Positions 8,051-16,020 of a stretch of DNA of 58,932 nt are shown here, one piece after another. Positions within the stretch are counted from its first letter, which is position 1; each line of letters starts with the position of its first letter. The translations under genes and the position numbers were made by a program. The stretch comes from Porticoccus sp041592135 (lineage in GTDB: Bacteria; Pseudomonadota; Gammaproteobacteria; Pseudomonadales; Porticoccaceae), in NCBI GenBank assembly GCA_041592135.1, contig JBFHQR010000001.1, one strand, 5' to 3'. The notes below the pieces were generated by a model that was not told where the DNA came from, ran no database searches, and saw only the letters and a list, made by a program, of their open reading frames with translations.

Positions 8051-9358
8051 TTAGCTGGCGATCTGCTTGACGTTAAAATATTTCTTTTGGGGTGGAATGG
8101 AATCTTCTCCCGCGCAGACCTCGCAAATGGCATTTTCGATAATGTCGATGCCGCGCTTGAGGTTCTCCTCGCCAATGATCAATGGGCAGAGCAGTTTGAC
8201 CACCTGATCGTCGGCACCGCTGGTTTCGATGATGAGCCCCTGTTTAAAGGCGCGACGGGTAATTTTCTCCGCCAGCTCGCCATTGACGCAATTGATACCC
8301 CGGAACATGCCGCGGCCGCGGGTGGTGAAGTTGCCGTCGCCGTACCGGTCGACGATGGCCTGCAGCCGCTGGGCGACGTATTCCCCTTTCTTTTTCACCG
8401 ACTTGGAGAACTCGTCGTCGGACCAGTAGTGGTCGATGGCGGCCTTGGCGGTGACAAAAGCAAAGTTGTTGCCGCGAAAGGTGCCGTTGTGCTCGCCTGG
8501 CTTCCAGTGGTCCAGCTCCGGGCGGAACAGCACCACCGCGAAGGGCAGGCCGTAGCCGCCGAGGGACTTGGACAGGGTGATGATGTCCGGGTAGATGCCG
8601 GCCTCTTCAAAGCTGAAGTAGGTGCCGGTGCGGCCGCAGCCCGCCTGGATGTCGTCCACGATCAGCAGCACGTCGTGTTTGCGGCAGACCTTTTCCAGAT
8701 TGCGCAGCCAGTCGAAGCTGGCGGCGTTAATGCCGCCTTCGCCCTGTACCGTTTCCACGATGACGGCAGCGGGCTTGTCGATACCGCTGCTGGAATCGGT
8801 CAATACCTTGTCCAGGTAGACGGTGGTGTCGATGTGGTCGCCCAGATAGCCGTCGTAGGGCAGGCGACTGGTGCCGCTGAGACTGACGCCGGCGGCTCCG
8901 CGGTGGTGGGAGTTGCCGGTGGCCGCCAGTGAGCCGAGGCTGACGCCGTGAAAGCCGTTGGTAAAGGCAATAATATTTTCGCGGCCGGTGATGTTGCGAG
9001 CCAGTTTCAGGGCCGCTTCCACAGCATTGGTGCCGGTGGGGCCGGTAAACTGCATCACATAGTCCAGCTTGCGGGGCTTGAGAATCTTCTCATTAAAGCT
9101 CTCCAGAAATTCGCCCTTGGCTTTGGTGTGCAGGTCGAGACCGTGGGTAATCCCATCCCGATGGATGTAGTCCAGTAATTTTTCCTTGAACAGCGGATTG
9201 TTGTGGCCGTAATTGAGTGTGCCGGCGCCGGCCAGGAAGTCCAGGTACTGGTTGCCTTCCTCATCGTAGAGAAACTCGCCCTGCGCCTTGTTGAAGATGC
9301 GGGGAAAGGAGCGGGCATAACTCTGAACTTCGGATTCGATTTCTTCAAAAATTTTCAT
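8051..9358 (-). CDS. ectB: Diaminobutyrate-2-oxoglutarate transaminase
   Basis: A 435-residue class III PLP aminotransferase converting aspartate semialdehyde to L-2,4-diaminobutyrate with glutamate as donor. It begins MKIFEEIESEVQSYARSFP as EctB proteins do. Further landmarks are FLAGAGTLNYGHNNP (41-55), QFTGPTGTNAVEAALKLAR (103-121), the PLP aspartate region LLIVDDIQAGCGRTG (231-245) and the Schiff-base lysine K264 in ITLSKSLGGYG. Length is that of ectoine-specific EctB. Its ATG overlaps the ectA stop (ATGA), so translation is probably coupled. Confidence 0.97.
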   Translation of the reverse strand: MKIFEEIESEVQSYARSFPRIFNKAQGEFLYDEEGNQYLDFLAGAGTLNYGHNNPLFKEKLLDYIHRDGITHGLDLHTKAKGEFLESFNEKILKPRKLDYVMQFTGPTGTNAVEAALKLARNITGRENIIAFTNGFHGVSLGSLAATGNSHHRGAAGVSLSGTSRLPYDGYLGDHIDTTVYLDKVLTDSSSGIDKPAAVIVETVQGEGGINAASFDWLRNLEKVCRKHDVLLIVDDIQAGCGRTGTYFSFEEAGIYPDIITLSKSLGGYGLPFAVVLFRPELDHWKPGEHNGTFRGNNFAFVTAKAAIDHYWSDDEFSKSVKKKGEYVAQRLQAIVDRYGDGNFTTRGRGMFRGINCVNGELAEKITRRAFKQGLIIETSGADDQVVKLLCPLIIGEENLKRGIDIIENAICEVCAGEDSIPPQKKYFNVKQIAS

Positions 9359-9897
9359 GATGGGGTTTCCTCTCCCTGAGTGATGGACGAAGTCTTGCCG
9401 ACTTCCGCTTGCGTAAAGGGGCCAATCCTGACGAGGATTTCCGTGTCGTGCTGGCCGTGAAAATGTTTGTCTCGGTCAAACAGTGGCGTACTTTTAAGGG
9501 TCGTACCGAGACGCTCGGCCAGGCGCCGAAACAGTGACCAGGAGGCGTCGTTTGATGCCGTGATGGTGGTTTCCAGGTGGGTAACCTGCTGGCACTGGGG
9601 GCGCAGGAGTATTTCCTGCAACATTTGACCGGCCAGGCCGAGACCTCTGGCGCGCTCGTGGACGGCCACCTGCCAGATAAACAGGGTGTCGGGCCGCTCC
9701 GGCACCAGATAGCCGGAAATAAAGCCCACCAGTACCCCCTCTTGTTCGGCGGCGACCGAGGTGCTGTGAAAATGGGTGCACTGCAGCAGATTGCAGTAGA
9801 CGGAATTCTGGTCCAAGGGGGGGCACTGGGCGATCAATTGATGTACCTGTGCGCCGTCCTCCGCCAGGGGTGGGCGAAGTGTTATTTCGTGACTCAT
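9355..9897 (-). CDS. ectA: Diaminobutyrate N-acetyltransferase
   Basis: A 180-residue GNAT acetyltransferase acetylating diaminobutyrate at the gamma-amino group with acetyl-CoA. The family start LRPPLAEDGAQVHQLI, the core LDQNSVYCNLLQCTHFHSTS and the acetyl-CoA loop WQVAVHERARGLGLAGQML are all present. LETTITASNDASWSLFRRLA and LFDRDKHFHGQHDTEI are EctA hallmarks. I chose ATG 9897 (MSHEITLRPP) because GGGAG lies 10 nt upstream; the next in-frame start at 9936 adds 13 residues without family similarity. First gene of ectABC-ask-methyltransferase-symporter, divergent from ectR. Confidence 0.95.
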   Translation of the reverse strand: MSHEITLRPPLAEDGAQVHQLIAQCPPLDQNSVYCNLLQCTHFHSTSVAAEQEGVLVGFISGYLVPERPDTLFIWQVAVHERARGLGLAGQMLQEILLRPQCQQVTHLETTITASNDASWSLFRRLAERLGTTLKSTPLFDRDKHFHGQHDTEILVRIGPFTQAEVGKTSSITQGEETPS

Positions 9898-10121
9898 GCT
9901 GATTAAGCTCCCGGTTAAATAATATATACAGCTCAAATTATTATTGTTTATGGAGTCAGCAAATATTCATTTTAGTTTCAATATGTGATTGATATATTGT
10001 TTCCATATCCGAATTTAAATGTTTAGAGATCGAAACATTGTACAGGATATCGGCAACCAGTCCAAATGAGCCCTGGCAACATTGGGCTATACTGGCCCGT
10101 CCGCAACACCGGGGGAACGTA
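9898..10121. promoter_or_regulatory. Divergent ectA/ectR control region
   Basis: This spacer is strikingly AT-rich from about 9910 to 10040, unlike its GC-rich flanks. It contains an inverted repeat CAATAT-N9-ATATTG at 9979-9999, a plausible MarR-dimer operator. A GTTT-N8-AAAC pair lies at about 10020-10035. Possible -10-like TATATT/TATTAT sequences lie at 9917-9932 on the minus strand, just ahead of ectA. EctR proteins of methylotrophs repress ect operons from sites near the ectA promoter, so the 9979-9999 palindrome is the best operator candidate here. Promoter hexamers are not decisive. Confidence 0.5.
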
Positions 10122-10622
10122 TTGGAATCCATCGAACAGGTACTGATTGCCCTGCGCCGGGTGATCAGGGCGACCGATTTGTATTCAAAGCATCTGGCAA
10201 AGACCAGTGGCTTGACGGCGCCGCAGATTCTGCTGTTGCAGGCCATTCGCGACCGCGGCCAGGTGACCATCGGCGAGCTGGCGGGGGATATCAGTCTCAG
10301 TCAGGCGACGGTGACCACCATTATCGATCGGCTGGAAAAGCGGGGACTGGTTTACCGGGAGCGCTCCACCGCCGATAAGCGCAAGGTGCACGCGCATTTG
10401 ACCGAGCGGGCCGTGGAGGTGTTGCGGCATGCGCCGAAGCCGCTGCAGGAGCACTTTGCCCGGCAGTTTGAAGCCTTGCAGGAGTGGGAGCAGAGCATGA
10501 TTTTATCCTCTCTGCAGCGGGTTGCCGGGATGATGGATGCGCAGCACATTGACGCGTCGCCGATTCTCGATATCGGCATGCTGGATCGCTCCTCCAACCC
10601 GGTTGAAAAACCTGAGGGATAG
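10122..10622 (+). CDS. ectR: MarR-family ectoine operon regulator
   Basis: A 166-residue winged-helix MarR regulator. After an N-terminal helix (SIEQVLIALRRVIRATDLYS) comes the wHTH core: LTAPQILLLQAI, VTIGELAGDISLSQATVTTIIDRLEKRGLV (about 50-78), and the wing containing RSTADKRKVHAHLT. Proteins with this RxVIRATDL start, encoded divergently from ectA, are EctR repressors. I chose TTG 10122 because GGGGGA (10111-10116) sits 5 nt upstream and the product then starts like relatives. The alternative ATG at 10038 would add 28 residues reading across the AT-rich regulatory region. Transcription of ect would be released by an osmotic signal not visible here. Confidence 0.85.
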   Translation: MESIEQVLIALRRVIRATDLYSKHLAKTSGLTAPQILLLQAIRDRGQVTIGELAGDISLSQATVTTIIDRLEKRGLVYRERSTADKRKVHAHLTERAVEVLRHAPKPLQEHFARQFEALQEWEQSMILSSLQRVAGMMDAQHIDASPILDIGMLDRSSNPVEKPEG

Positions 10623-10636
10623 GGGCGGGGAGAGGT

Positions 10637-10662
10637 GCGGTGGGCACGTTAATGTCCACCGC
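10637..10662. terminator. Possible bidirectional terminator between ectR and purC
   Basis: GCGGTGGGCA (10637-10646) pairs with TGTCCACCGC (10653-10662) around a 6-nt loop, with one G-T wobble. It sits in the 48-nt convergent gap between the ectR and purC stops. The T-tract is weak (GGTTTG on the plus side), so the terminator call is tentative. Confidence 0.45.
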
Positions 10663-10670
10663 GGTTTGAA

Positions 10671-11774
10671 TCAGTCAATCAGGCCGTACTGGTCGCGCAG
10701 GACCTCAATGATTTCAGCTTTGGGGTTGTCCGGCAGATGCAGTTTGGCACCGGTGATGCGCTCGGCGATGCTCACGTAGGTGTTGGACACTGCCATCAGT
10801 ACGGAGGGGGGCAGGTCGTTGTATTGGGCCAGCGCCTTGCGCTCTTCCATGCGATCCTTGTTGAGCAAGATGTCCGGGTCGGGGAAATGGTTGAGCAGCA
10901 GTTGCCGGAAACCCTCTTTCGAGTTCTCCACCACCTGGCCTTCCCGGTAACTGGGGCCGTCCCAGATGCGGGATGAGTCGGGGGTGCCCACCTCGTCCAT
11001 GTAAATCAGTTTGCGCTGGCCGCTGCTGTCGGTGACGTAGCCAAACTCGAATTTGGTGTCCACGAAGATCTGGTCGATGGCCGCCAGGGCCTCACTGATC
11101 ACCTCAAAGCCTTCCCTGAGCAGGGTTTCATAGCGATCGATATCGCCGAGGCTGCGGAAGTTGAAGGCCTGGTAGTTGTTCTCGATATCCGCCCGGGAGA
11201 TATTCACATCGTCCGCTGCGGGGATGCCCGGCAGATCGGTCATGATGCCCTTGGTGGAGGGGGTGATCAGCAGTTCCGGCAGCTTCTGGTCTTTCTGCAA
11301 GCCGTCTGGAAGCTGGATGCCGCAGAATTCCCGCTCGCCCTTCAGGTAGGCGCGCCACATGGAGCCGGTGATGTACTGGCGGCAGATGGCCTCGATCATC
11401 ACCGGTTCCGCCTTTTGCACAATCCACACCAGCGGGTGGGGGATGTCCAGAATATGGCTGTCCGCCAGGCCCTTTTCCCGGAACAGGTGGAACCAGTGGT
11501 TTGAGATGGCGTTCAGCGCCGCGCCCTTGCCGGGCACACCATCCATGCCACCTTCGCCGTGCCAGATGCAGTCAAAGGCGGAAATGCGGTCGCTGATCAC
11601 CATGATGGCTAGCGGGGCATCGGCAGCCACGTCGTAGCCGCGCTCCTCGATCAACCGGCGGCTGTCGGCTTCGGTGAGCCAGTAGACGGAACGCACCTTG
11701 CCGCTGTGAACCGGGGCATGGGTACGAATGGGCAGGTCGTTGTTGACGGCCAGCACTTTGTCAGCAAGATTCAT
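10671..11774 (-). CDS. purC: Phosphoribosylaminoimidazole-succinocarboxamide synthase (long form)
   Basis: A 367-residue SAICAR synthetase, which ligates aspartate to CAIR using ATP in purine synthesis. It shows GKVRSVYWL near residue 25 (ATP-binding strand), VISDRISAFDCIWHGEG, the EAICRQYITGSMWRAY motif, LITPSTKG, VDTKFEFGY and IYMDEVGTPDSSRIWD in order. This is the ~367-residue type rather than the ~240-residue E. coli type. ATG 11774 has AGGA upstream and fits the family start MNLADKVL; a 36-residue in-frame extension is discarded. In many gammaproteobacteria purC follows bamC; here it is some 5 kb away on the other strand. Confidence 0.95.
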   Translation of the reverse strand: MNLADKVLAVNNDLPIRTHAPVHSGKVRSVYWLTEADSRRLIEERGYDVAADAPLAIMVISDRISAFDCIWHGEGGMDGVPGKGAALNAISNHWFHLFREKGLADSHILDIPHPLVWIVQKAEPVMIEAICRQYITGSMWRAYLKGEREFCGIQLPDGLQKDQKLPELLITPSTKGIMTDLPGIPAADDVNISRADIENNYQAFNFRSLGDIDRYETLLREGFEVISEALAAIDQIFVDTKFEFGYVTDSSGQRKLIYMDEVGTPDSSRIWDGPSYREGQVVENSKEGFRQLLLNHFPDPDILLNKDRMEERKALAQYNDLPPSVLMAVSNTYVSIAERITGAKLHLPDNPKAEIIEVLRDQYGLID

Positions 11775-11951
11775 GGCGTTGTGTCCTGTCTTCGGCAGGG
11801 TGGTGCGGTCTCTGAACGGATGATCCGATGGCCCTGCGCGCCTGTATTCAGCCCGGTACGATGGTTTATACGGGGTTGCCAAAGGGCGGGAATTCTACCA
11901 GATCAATGGCGCCGCACCAGATGCGCCGCCGTAATTGTGGTGAAATTGTGG

Positions 11952-12347
11952 TCAGTCCGGACGCAGGGCGTATTTGCCGCTGCCCAGCAGCGCGATGGCA
12001 ACGGCCCCGAGCAGGTACATGCCCTGCAGTTCCAGCGCCCAGCCGCCGTTGTCGGTCAGCGTGAACAGCTGTGGAATGTGCACCAGCAACATGGCGAACA
12101 GCATATTGATAACGATGATGATGGCCCCCAGCCGGTTGAAGTAGCCGAAGATGATCATCAGGGGGGCGAGCACCTCTCCGATATAAACCAGATAAGCCAA
12201 TTCTCCGGGCAGCCCGAGGTGACCCAGTTTGTCGGCAATAAAGTCCAGTATTCCGGGGTTGAGAATTTTGGCAACGCCGTGCAGCAAAACCAGTATACCG
12301 AGACCCAGGCGCAGAATCAGGGTTGCCAGTGATTGGTAATAGCTCAT
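11952..12347 (-). CDS. DoxX family membrane protein
   Basis: A 131-residue inner-membrane protein with four hydrophobic helices (about residues 5-22, 48-68, 74-95, 107-123). The first-helix motif LILRLGLGILVLLHGVAKI and the helix-two GEVLAPLMIIFGYFNRLGA are typical of DoxX/YphA proteins, a family linked to redox and thiol homeostasis but poorly characterised. It stands alone between purC and divergent fabV. The specific role is unknown. Confidence 0.85.
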   Translation of the reverse strand: MSYYQSLATLILRLGLGILVLLHGVAKILNPGILDFIADKLGHLGLPGELAYLVYIGEVLAPLMIIFGYFNRLGAIIIVINMLFAMLLVHIPQLFTLTDNGGWALELQGMYLLGAVAIALLGSGKYALRPD

Positions 12348-12437
12348 GATCCTTTATCTCCCACAGGGCGCAAAAAAAAGTCGCAGAAGGATAGTAGCAG
12401 TGGTCATGGTGCTTTGACATCCATGGCCGTCAGTTTC

Positions 12438-12466
12438 TTGGTCCGTCTCAACCTTCAAGGTATGAT
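12438..12466 (+). promoter_or_regulatory. Sigma70-type promoter for fabV
   Basis: TTGGTC (12438-12443) and TATGAT (12461-12466) are separated by exactly 17 nt, giving a good sigma70 match 52 nt before the fabV ATG. The following leader carries GGAGA at the right distance for ribosome binding. Confidence 0.6.
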
Positions 12467-12518
12467 GGCGCCCGTATTTCGAATCGATGCCCGGTGGGGC
12501 AACTAGTGGAGACTGGCA

Positions 12519-13706
12519 ATGATTATCAAACCGAGAGTCCGCGGCTTTATGTGTATCACCACCCATCCGGTGGGCTGTGAAGCCAATGTGCAACAGCAGA
12601 TTGACTACGTCAAAAGCCAGGGTGCCATCGACGGCCCCAAGCGGGTGCTGGTGATCGGGGCCTCCACCGGCTATGGCTTGGCGGCCAGAATCACCGCCGC
12701 TTTTGGTTGCGGTGCCGCTACCCTGGGTATTTTCTTCGAGAAGGAAGGTGTTGAGAAAAAGCCGGGCACTGCCGGCTGGTATAATTCCGCGGCGTTTCAC
12801 AAGTTTGCCGAGGCGGAAGGGCTCTATGCCAAGAGTATCAACGGCGACGCCTTTTCCGATGAAATCAAGCAGAAGACCATCGATACCATCAAGGCCGACC
12901 TGGGACAGGTGGATCTGGTGATCTACAGCCTGGCATCGCCGCGCCGCCAGCACCCGAAAACCGGGGAGCTGTTCAACTCCACCCTGAAGCCGGTCGGCAA
13001 AAACGTCACCTTGCGCGGCATTAATACCGACAAGCAGGAAATCCAGGAATTCTCCCTGGAGGCCGCCACCAACGAGGAAATCGCCAACACCGTGGCCGTC
13101 ATGGGTGGTGAGGACTGGCAGATGTGGATGGATGCCCTCAATGAGGCCGGCGTGCTGGCGGCAGGCGCCAAGACCGCGGCCTTCACCTATGTGGGCGAAA
13201 AAGTCACCTGGGATCTGTACTGGGACGGCACCATCGGCCAGGCGAAGAAAGACCTGGACAAAAAAGTGATCGGCATCCGCGAGAAACTGGCCGCTATCGG
13301 CGGCGATGCCCGGGTGGCCGTATTGAAAGCGGTGGTCACCCAGGCCAGCTCGGCCATTCCGATCATGCCCCTGTACCTGTCTCTGCTGTTCAAGGCGATG
13401 AAGGAGGATGGCAGTCACGAAGGCTGCATCGAGCAGCTGTACCGCCTCTACACGGAGTGCCTGTACAGCGACAGCCCGCGCATGGACAGCGAAGGGCGCA
13501 TCCGCGTCGACGAACTGGAACTGCGTCCGGAAATTCAGCAGCGGGTGGCCGATGACTGGTCGCGCATCACCTCCGAGAACATTCCCGAGCTGACTGATTT
13601 CAAGGGCTACCAGCACGAGTTCCTGAAACTGTTCGGTTTTGAGATCGACGGCGTTGATTACGAGGCCGAGGTGGACCCGGTTGTGCCCATCAAAAACCTG
13701 GTGTAA
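12519..13706 (+). CDS. fabV: Enoyl-ACP reductase FabV
   Basis: A 395-residue NADH-dependent trans-2-enoyl-ACP/CoA reductase completing the fatty-acid elongation cycle. It starts MIIKPRVRGFMCITTHPVGC as FabV proteins do, has the cofactor loop VLVIGASTGYGLAAR (43-57), VIYSLASPRRQHP (134-146), and the FabV catalytic Y-x8-K as Y234 to K243 in LYWDGTIGQAKK. Full length. FabV differs from FabI (Y-x6-K, about 260 aa) and is naturally triclosan-resistant in several species; no fabI is in the window. The stop overlaps the next ATG (TAATG). Confidence 0.96.
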   Translation: MIIKPRVRGFMCITTHPVGCEANVQQQIDYVKSQGAIDGPKRVLVIGASTGYGLAARITAAFGCGAATLGIFFEKEGVEKKPGTAGWYNSAAFHKFAEAEGLYAKSINGDAFSDEIKQKTIDTIKADLGQVDLVIYSLASPRRQHPKTGELFNSTLKPVGKNVTLRGINTDKQEIQEFSLEAATNEEIANTVAVMGGEDWQMWMDALNEAGVLAAGAKTAAFTYVGEKVTWDLYWDGTIGQAKKDLDKKVIGIREKLAAIGGDARVAVLKAVVTQASSAIPIMPLYLSLLFKAMKEDGSHEGCIEQLYRLYTECLYSDSPRMDSEGRIRVDELELRPEIQQRVADDWSRITSENIPELTDFKGYQHEFLKLFGFEIDGVDYEAEVDPVVPIKNLV

Positions 13707-14587
13707 TGCCCGGTGAGGTACGGATTGCATGCCGGCGCGGGACCGTCGGCTTGAAACAACTGTCCCCGCTGGTGGGGCGCCTCACCGCGCCCAACGGCAA
13801 TCTGATGACCGGTCCCGGCACCAACAGTTACCTGGTGGGACGGGAGCGGTTGGCGCTGATCGATCCGGGTCCGCTCATTGACGACCACATTGAGCAACTC
13901 CTGGTCGCCTGTGGCGAGCGGTTGCACTGGATTCTGGTCACCCACACCCACCCGGATCACTCCCCCGCGGCGAGCATCCTTGCCGAGCGCACCGGTGCCC
14001 GGTTGCTTGGCTGTGTGATGGAAGACGATGGTCACCAGGACCGCAGCTTTCAGGTCAAGGAAAACCTCAGCCATGGCCAATTGTTGGCAACGCCGGAATT
14101 TACCCTGGAGGCCATCCACACCCCCGGCCATGTGGCCAATCAGTTCTGTTTCCTGTTGCGGGAGGAGGGGATGCTGTTTTCGGGGGATCACATCATGCAG
14201 GGATCGTCCGTGGTGATTATCCCGCCCAGTGGGGATATGGCCGACTACATCCACGCCACAGAAACCTTGATGGATTACCCGATTCAGGTTATCGCTCCGG
14301 GGCACGGTGAGTTGCTCGACAGGCCCCGGCAGGTGTTGCAGCAGATTGTCGCCCATCGCCTGGAGCGGGAGCAGCGGGTGCTCGGGGCGCTGATCAGGCT
14401 GGGAGAATCCGGTCTTGACCGATTGTTGCCCGAGGTCTACAGCGAGATTATCCCCGAGCTTTTGCCCATGGCCAGGCTGTCGCTCTGGGCGCACCTGCTG
14501 AAGCTGGAAAAAGAGGGCCGGGCCTGCAAACGCATCGCCAGCCATTGGGCTCTCGGGGAGGAACACTGGGTGTTGTCCGGCAGATAA
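13706..14587 (+). CDS. MBL-fold metallo-hydrolase (LACTB2-like)
   Basis: A 293-residue metallo-beta-lactamase-fold hydrolase. The metal motif HTHPDH lies at about residues 79-84 (LVTHTHPDHSPAAS); further ligands appear in HTPGHVANQFCF (about 137) and FSGDHIMQGS (about 158), then APGHGE. A C-terminal winged-helix-like segment (about 215-290) follows, as in the LACTB2/RNase-Z-related group. Some LACTB2 proteins are RNA endonucleases, but the substrate here is unknown. Its start overlaps the fabV stop, so the two genes are probably translated together. Confidence 0.85.
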   Translation: MPGEVRIACRRGTVGLKQLSPLVGRLTAPNGNLMTGPGTNSYLVGRERLALIDPGPLIDDHIEQLLVACGERLHWILVTHTHPDHSPAASILAERTGARLLGCVMEDDGHQDRSFQVKENLSHGQLLATPEFTLEAIHTPGHVANQFCFLLREEGMLFSGDHIMQGSSVVIIPPSGDMADYIHATETLMDYPIQVIAPGHGELLDRPRQVLQQIVAHRLEREQRVLGALIRLGESGLDRLLPEVYSEIIPELLPMARLSLWAHLLKLEKEGRACKRIASHWALGEEHWVLSGR

Positions 14588-14656
14588 AAGTAGTTCCGAC
14601 ATTGCTAATTCCCGCGGCGGCTTCTATATAGAAGCTAAGGAGAGCAACTAAACACC

Positions 14657-14890
14657 ATGGATACCGACATTCACACACTATCTGACCTGTTCGACCAGCT
14701 GGGCCTGCCGTCCGGCCAGCTCGCCATTGAGCAATTCGTGGCGAATCACCGTCCGTTGCCCGATCAGGTCCTGCTGCCGGAGGCGGCTTTCTGGAGCAGT
14801 GCCCAGCGCGCCTTTCTGATCGAGGCCATCGTCGACGATTCCGATTGGGCGGAACAGGTCGACCAGCTCGACGCTCTGCTCAGAGCGTAG
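14657..14890 (+). CDS. DUF2789 family small protein
   Basis: A 77-residue acidic cytoplasmic protein matching DUF2789 (start HTLSDLFDQLGLPS, then AIEQFVANHRPL, and a C-terminal WAEQVDQLDALLRA helix). Function of the family is not known. An AAGGAGAGC Shine-Dalgarno lies about 9 nt before the ATG. It stands between the MBL hydrolase and lpxL, with its own 69-nt leader. Confidence 0.85.
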   Translation: MDTDIHTLSDLFDQLGLPSGQLAIEQFVANHRPLPDQVLLPEAAFWSSAQRAFLIEAIVDDSDWAEQVDQLDALLRA

Positions 14891-14917
14891 CTGCCCCCGC
14901 CAAGCACACCTGTATGG

Positions 14918-14947
14918 TTCACCGCTCGTCGGCTTTGCCCGTATAAT
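14918..14947 (+). promoter_or_regulatory. Promoter upstream of lpxL
   Basis: A perfect TATAAT (14942-14947) preceded at 18 nt by TTCACC (14918-14923) lies 26 nt ahead of the lpxL start, giving a short leader. Confidence 0.55.
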
Positions 14948-14973
14948 GCCTTCCCCCGCTGTTCGGACCTGTC

Positions 14974-15903
14974 ATGTACGACAATCAACAATTTCAGAGG
15001 CAATTTTTGCAGCCCCGCTACTGGTTGACCTGGCTGGGACTGGCCTGCTGGTGGTTGCTGGTGCAATTGCCCTACCCGATGATCACCTGGCTTGGGGGCA
15101 GATTGGGGACCCTGATGTACCTGCTGGGGGGCTATCGTCGCAAGGTGGCGGAGATCAATCTCAAACTCTGCTTCCCCGAGATGAACCCGCAACAGCGGGA
15201 AAAGCTGTTGCGCGACAACTTCCGCAACTATGGCATCGCCTTTTTTGAAATTGGCATGGCCTGGTGGTGGCCGACAAAACGCCTGAACCGACTGGTACAG
15301 CTGGAAGGGCTGGAGCATATCGAGGGGTTGCGGGGGCAGGGCGCGCTGCTGATGGCCATTCACTACAGTACCCTGGAAATCGGCGCAGCGGCACTGTCGG
15401 CACGCTGCTCCATCGACGGTATGTACCGGGCGCATAAAAACCCGGTTTACGACTATGTGCAGAGTCGGGGGCGGCGCAGCCGTGACCCGGCGGGCGTGGT
15501 TTACCCCAGGGAGGATGTGCGCGGGTTGTTCAAGGCGCTGCGCCAGGGGCGTGTCATCTGGTATGCGCCGGATCAGGACTACGGGCGCAAGCAGAGTGTG
15601 TTTGCCACGTTTTTTGGCGTGCCCGCCGCGTCGGTCACGGCCACGGCGCGTTTTGCCAAAACCGGTCATGCTGCGGTATTGCCGTTTTCCCAGGTCAGAT
15701 TGCCCGGTAATCGCGGCTACCGGGTGACGATTCACCCGCCCCTGGAAAATTTCCCCGTGGGTGACGATGTCGCCGATGCCGAGACCATCAATCGCAAAAT
15801 CGAGGAGTTGATTCTTCGGCAGCCGGATCAGTACATGTGGATTCACCGCCGTTTCAAGACCCGGCCCGCCGGCGAACCACGACCCTATCCGAAGAGCAAA
15901 TAA
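14974..15903 (+). CDS. lpxL: Lipid A biosynthesis acyltransferase (LpxL/HtrB family)
   Basis: A 309-residue inner-membrane acyltransferase that adds a secondary acyl chain to KDO2-lipid IVA from acyl-ACP. It has one N-terminal hydrophobic segment (about 17-50) and the family H-x4-E catalytic motif as H130 to E135 in AIHYSTLE. MYRAHKNPVYD, WYAPDQDYGRKQSVFATFFG and YMWIHRRFKTRP follow as expected. LpxL is chosen over LpxM on general resemblance; the distinction is not certain. A clear promoter sits directly upstream. Confidence 0.9.
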   Translation: MYDNQQFQRQFLQPRYWLTWLGLACWWLLVQLPYPMITWLGGRLGTLMYLLGGYRRKVAEINLKLCFPEMNPQQREKLLRDNFRNYGIAFFEIGMAWWWPTKRLNRLVQLEGLEHIEGLRGQGALLMAIHYSTLEIGAAALSARCSIDGMYRAHKNPVYDYVQSRGRRSRDPAGVVYPREDVRGLFKALRQGRVIWYAPDQDYGRKQSVFATFFGVPAASVTATARFAKTGHAAVLPFSQVRLPGNRGYRVTIHPPLENFPVGDDVADAETINRKIEELILRQPDQYMWIHRRFKTRPAGEPRPYPKSK

Positions 15904-15952
15904 ACCGCAGCAGATGGCGCTTGGGGGGAGAATTTAATTCTTCTGCAAGTGC

Positions 15953-15981
15953 TTGTGCCCCCTCCAGCGGGTCAGTACCAT
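15953..15981 (+). promoter_or_regulatory. Candidate promoter for dapA-bamC
   Basis: TTGTGC (15953-15958), a 17-nt spacer and TACCAT (15976-15981) lie 39 nt before the dapA ATG. The -10 is only moderate. Confidence 0.4.
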
Positions 15982-16020
15982 TACGCCTTTGATTTTTCCA
16001 CAGACTTTTTGAGGCCCTCG

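Noticed and set aside
12354..13730. Minus-strand 458-codon frame over fabV
   Set aside because: Antisense shadow of fabV; histidine/glutamine-rich translation without motifs and no ribosome-binding site.
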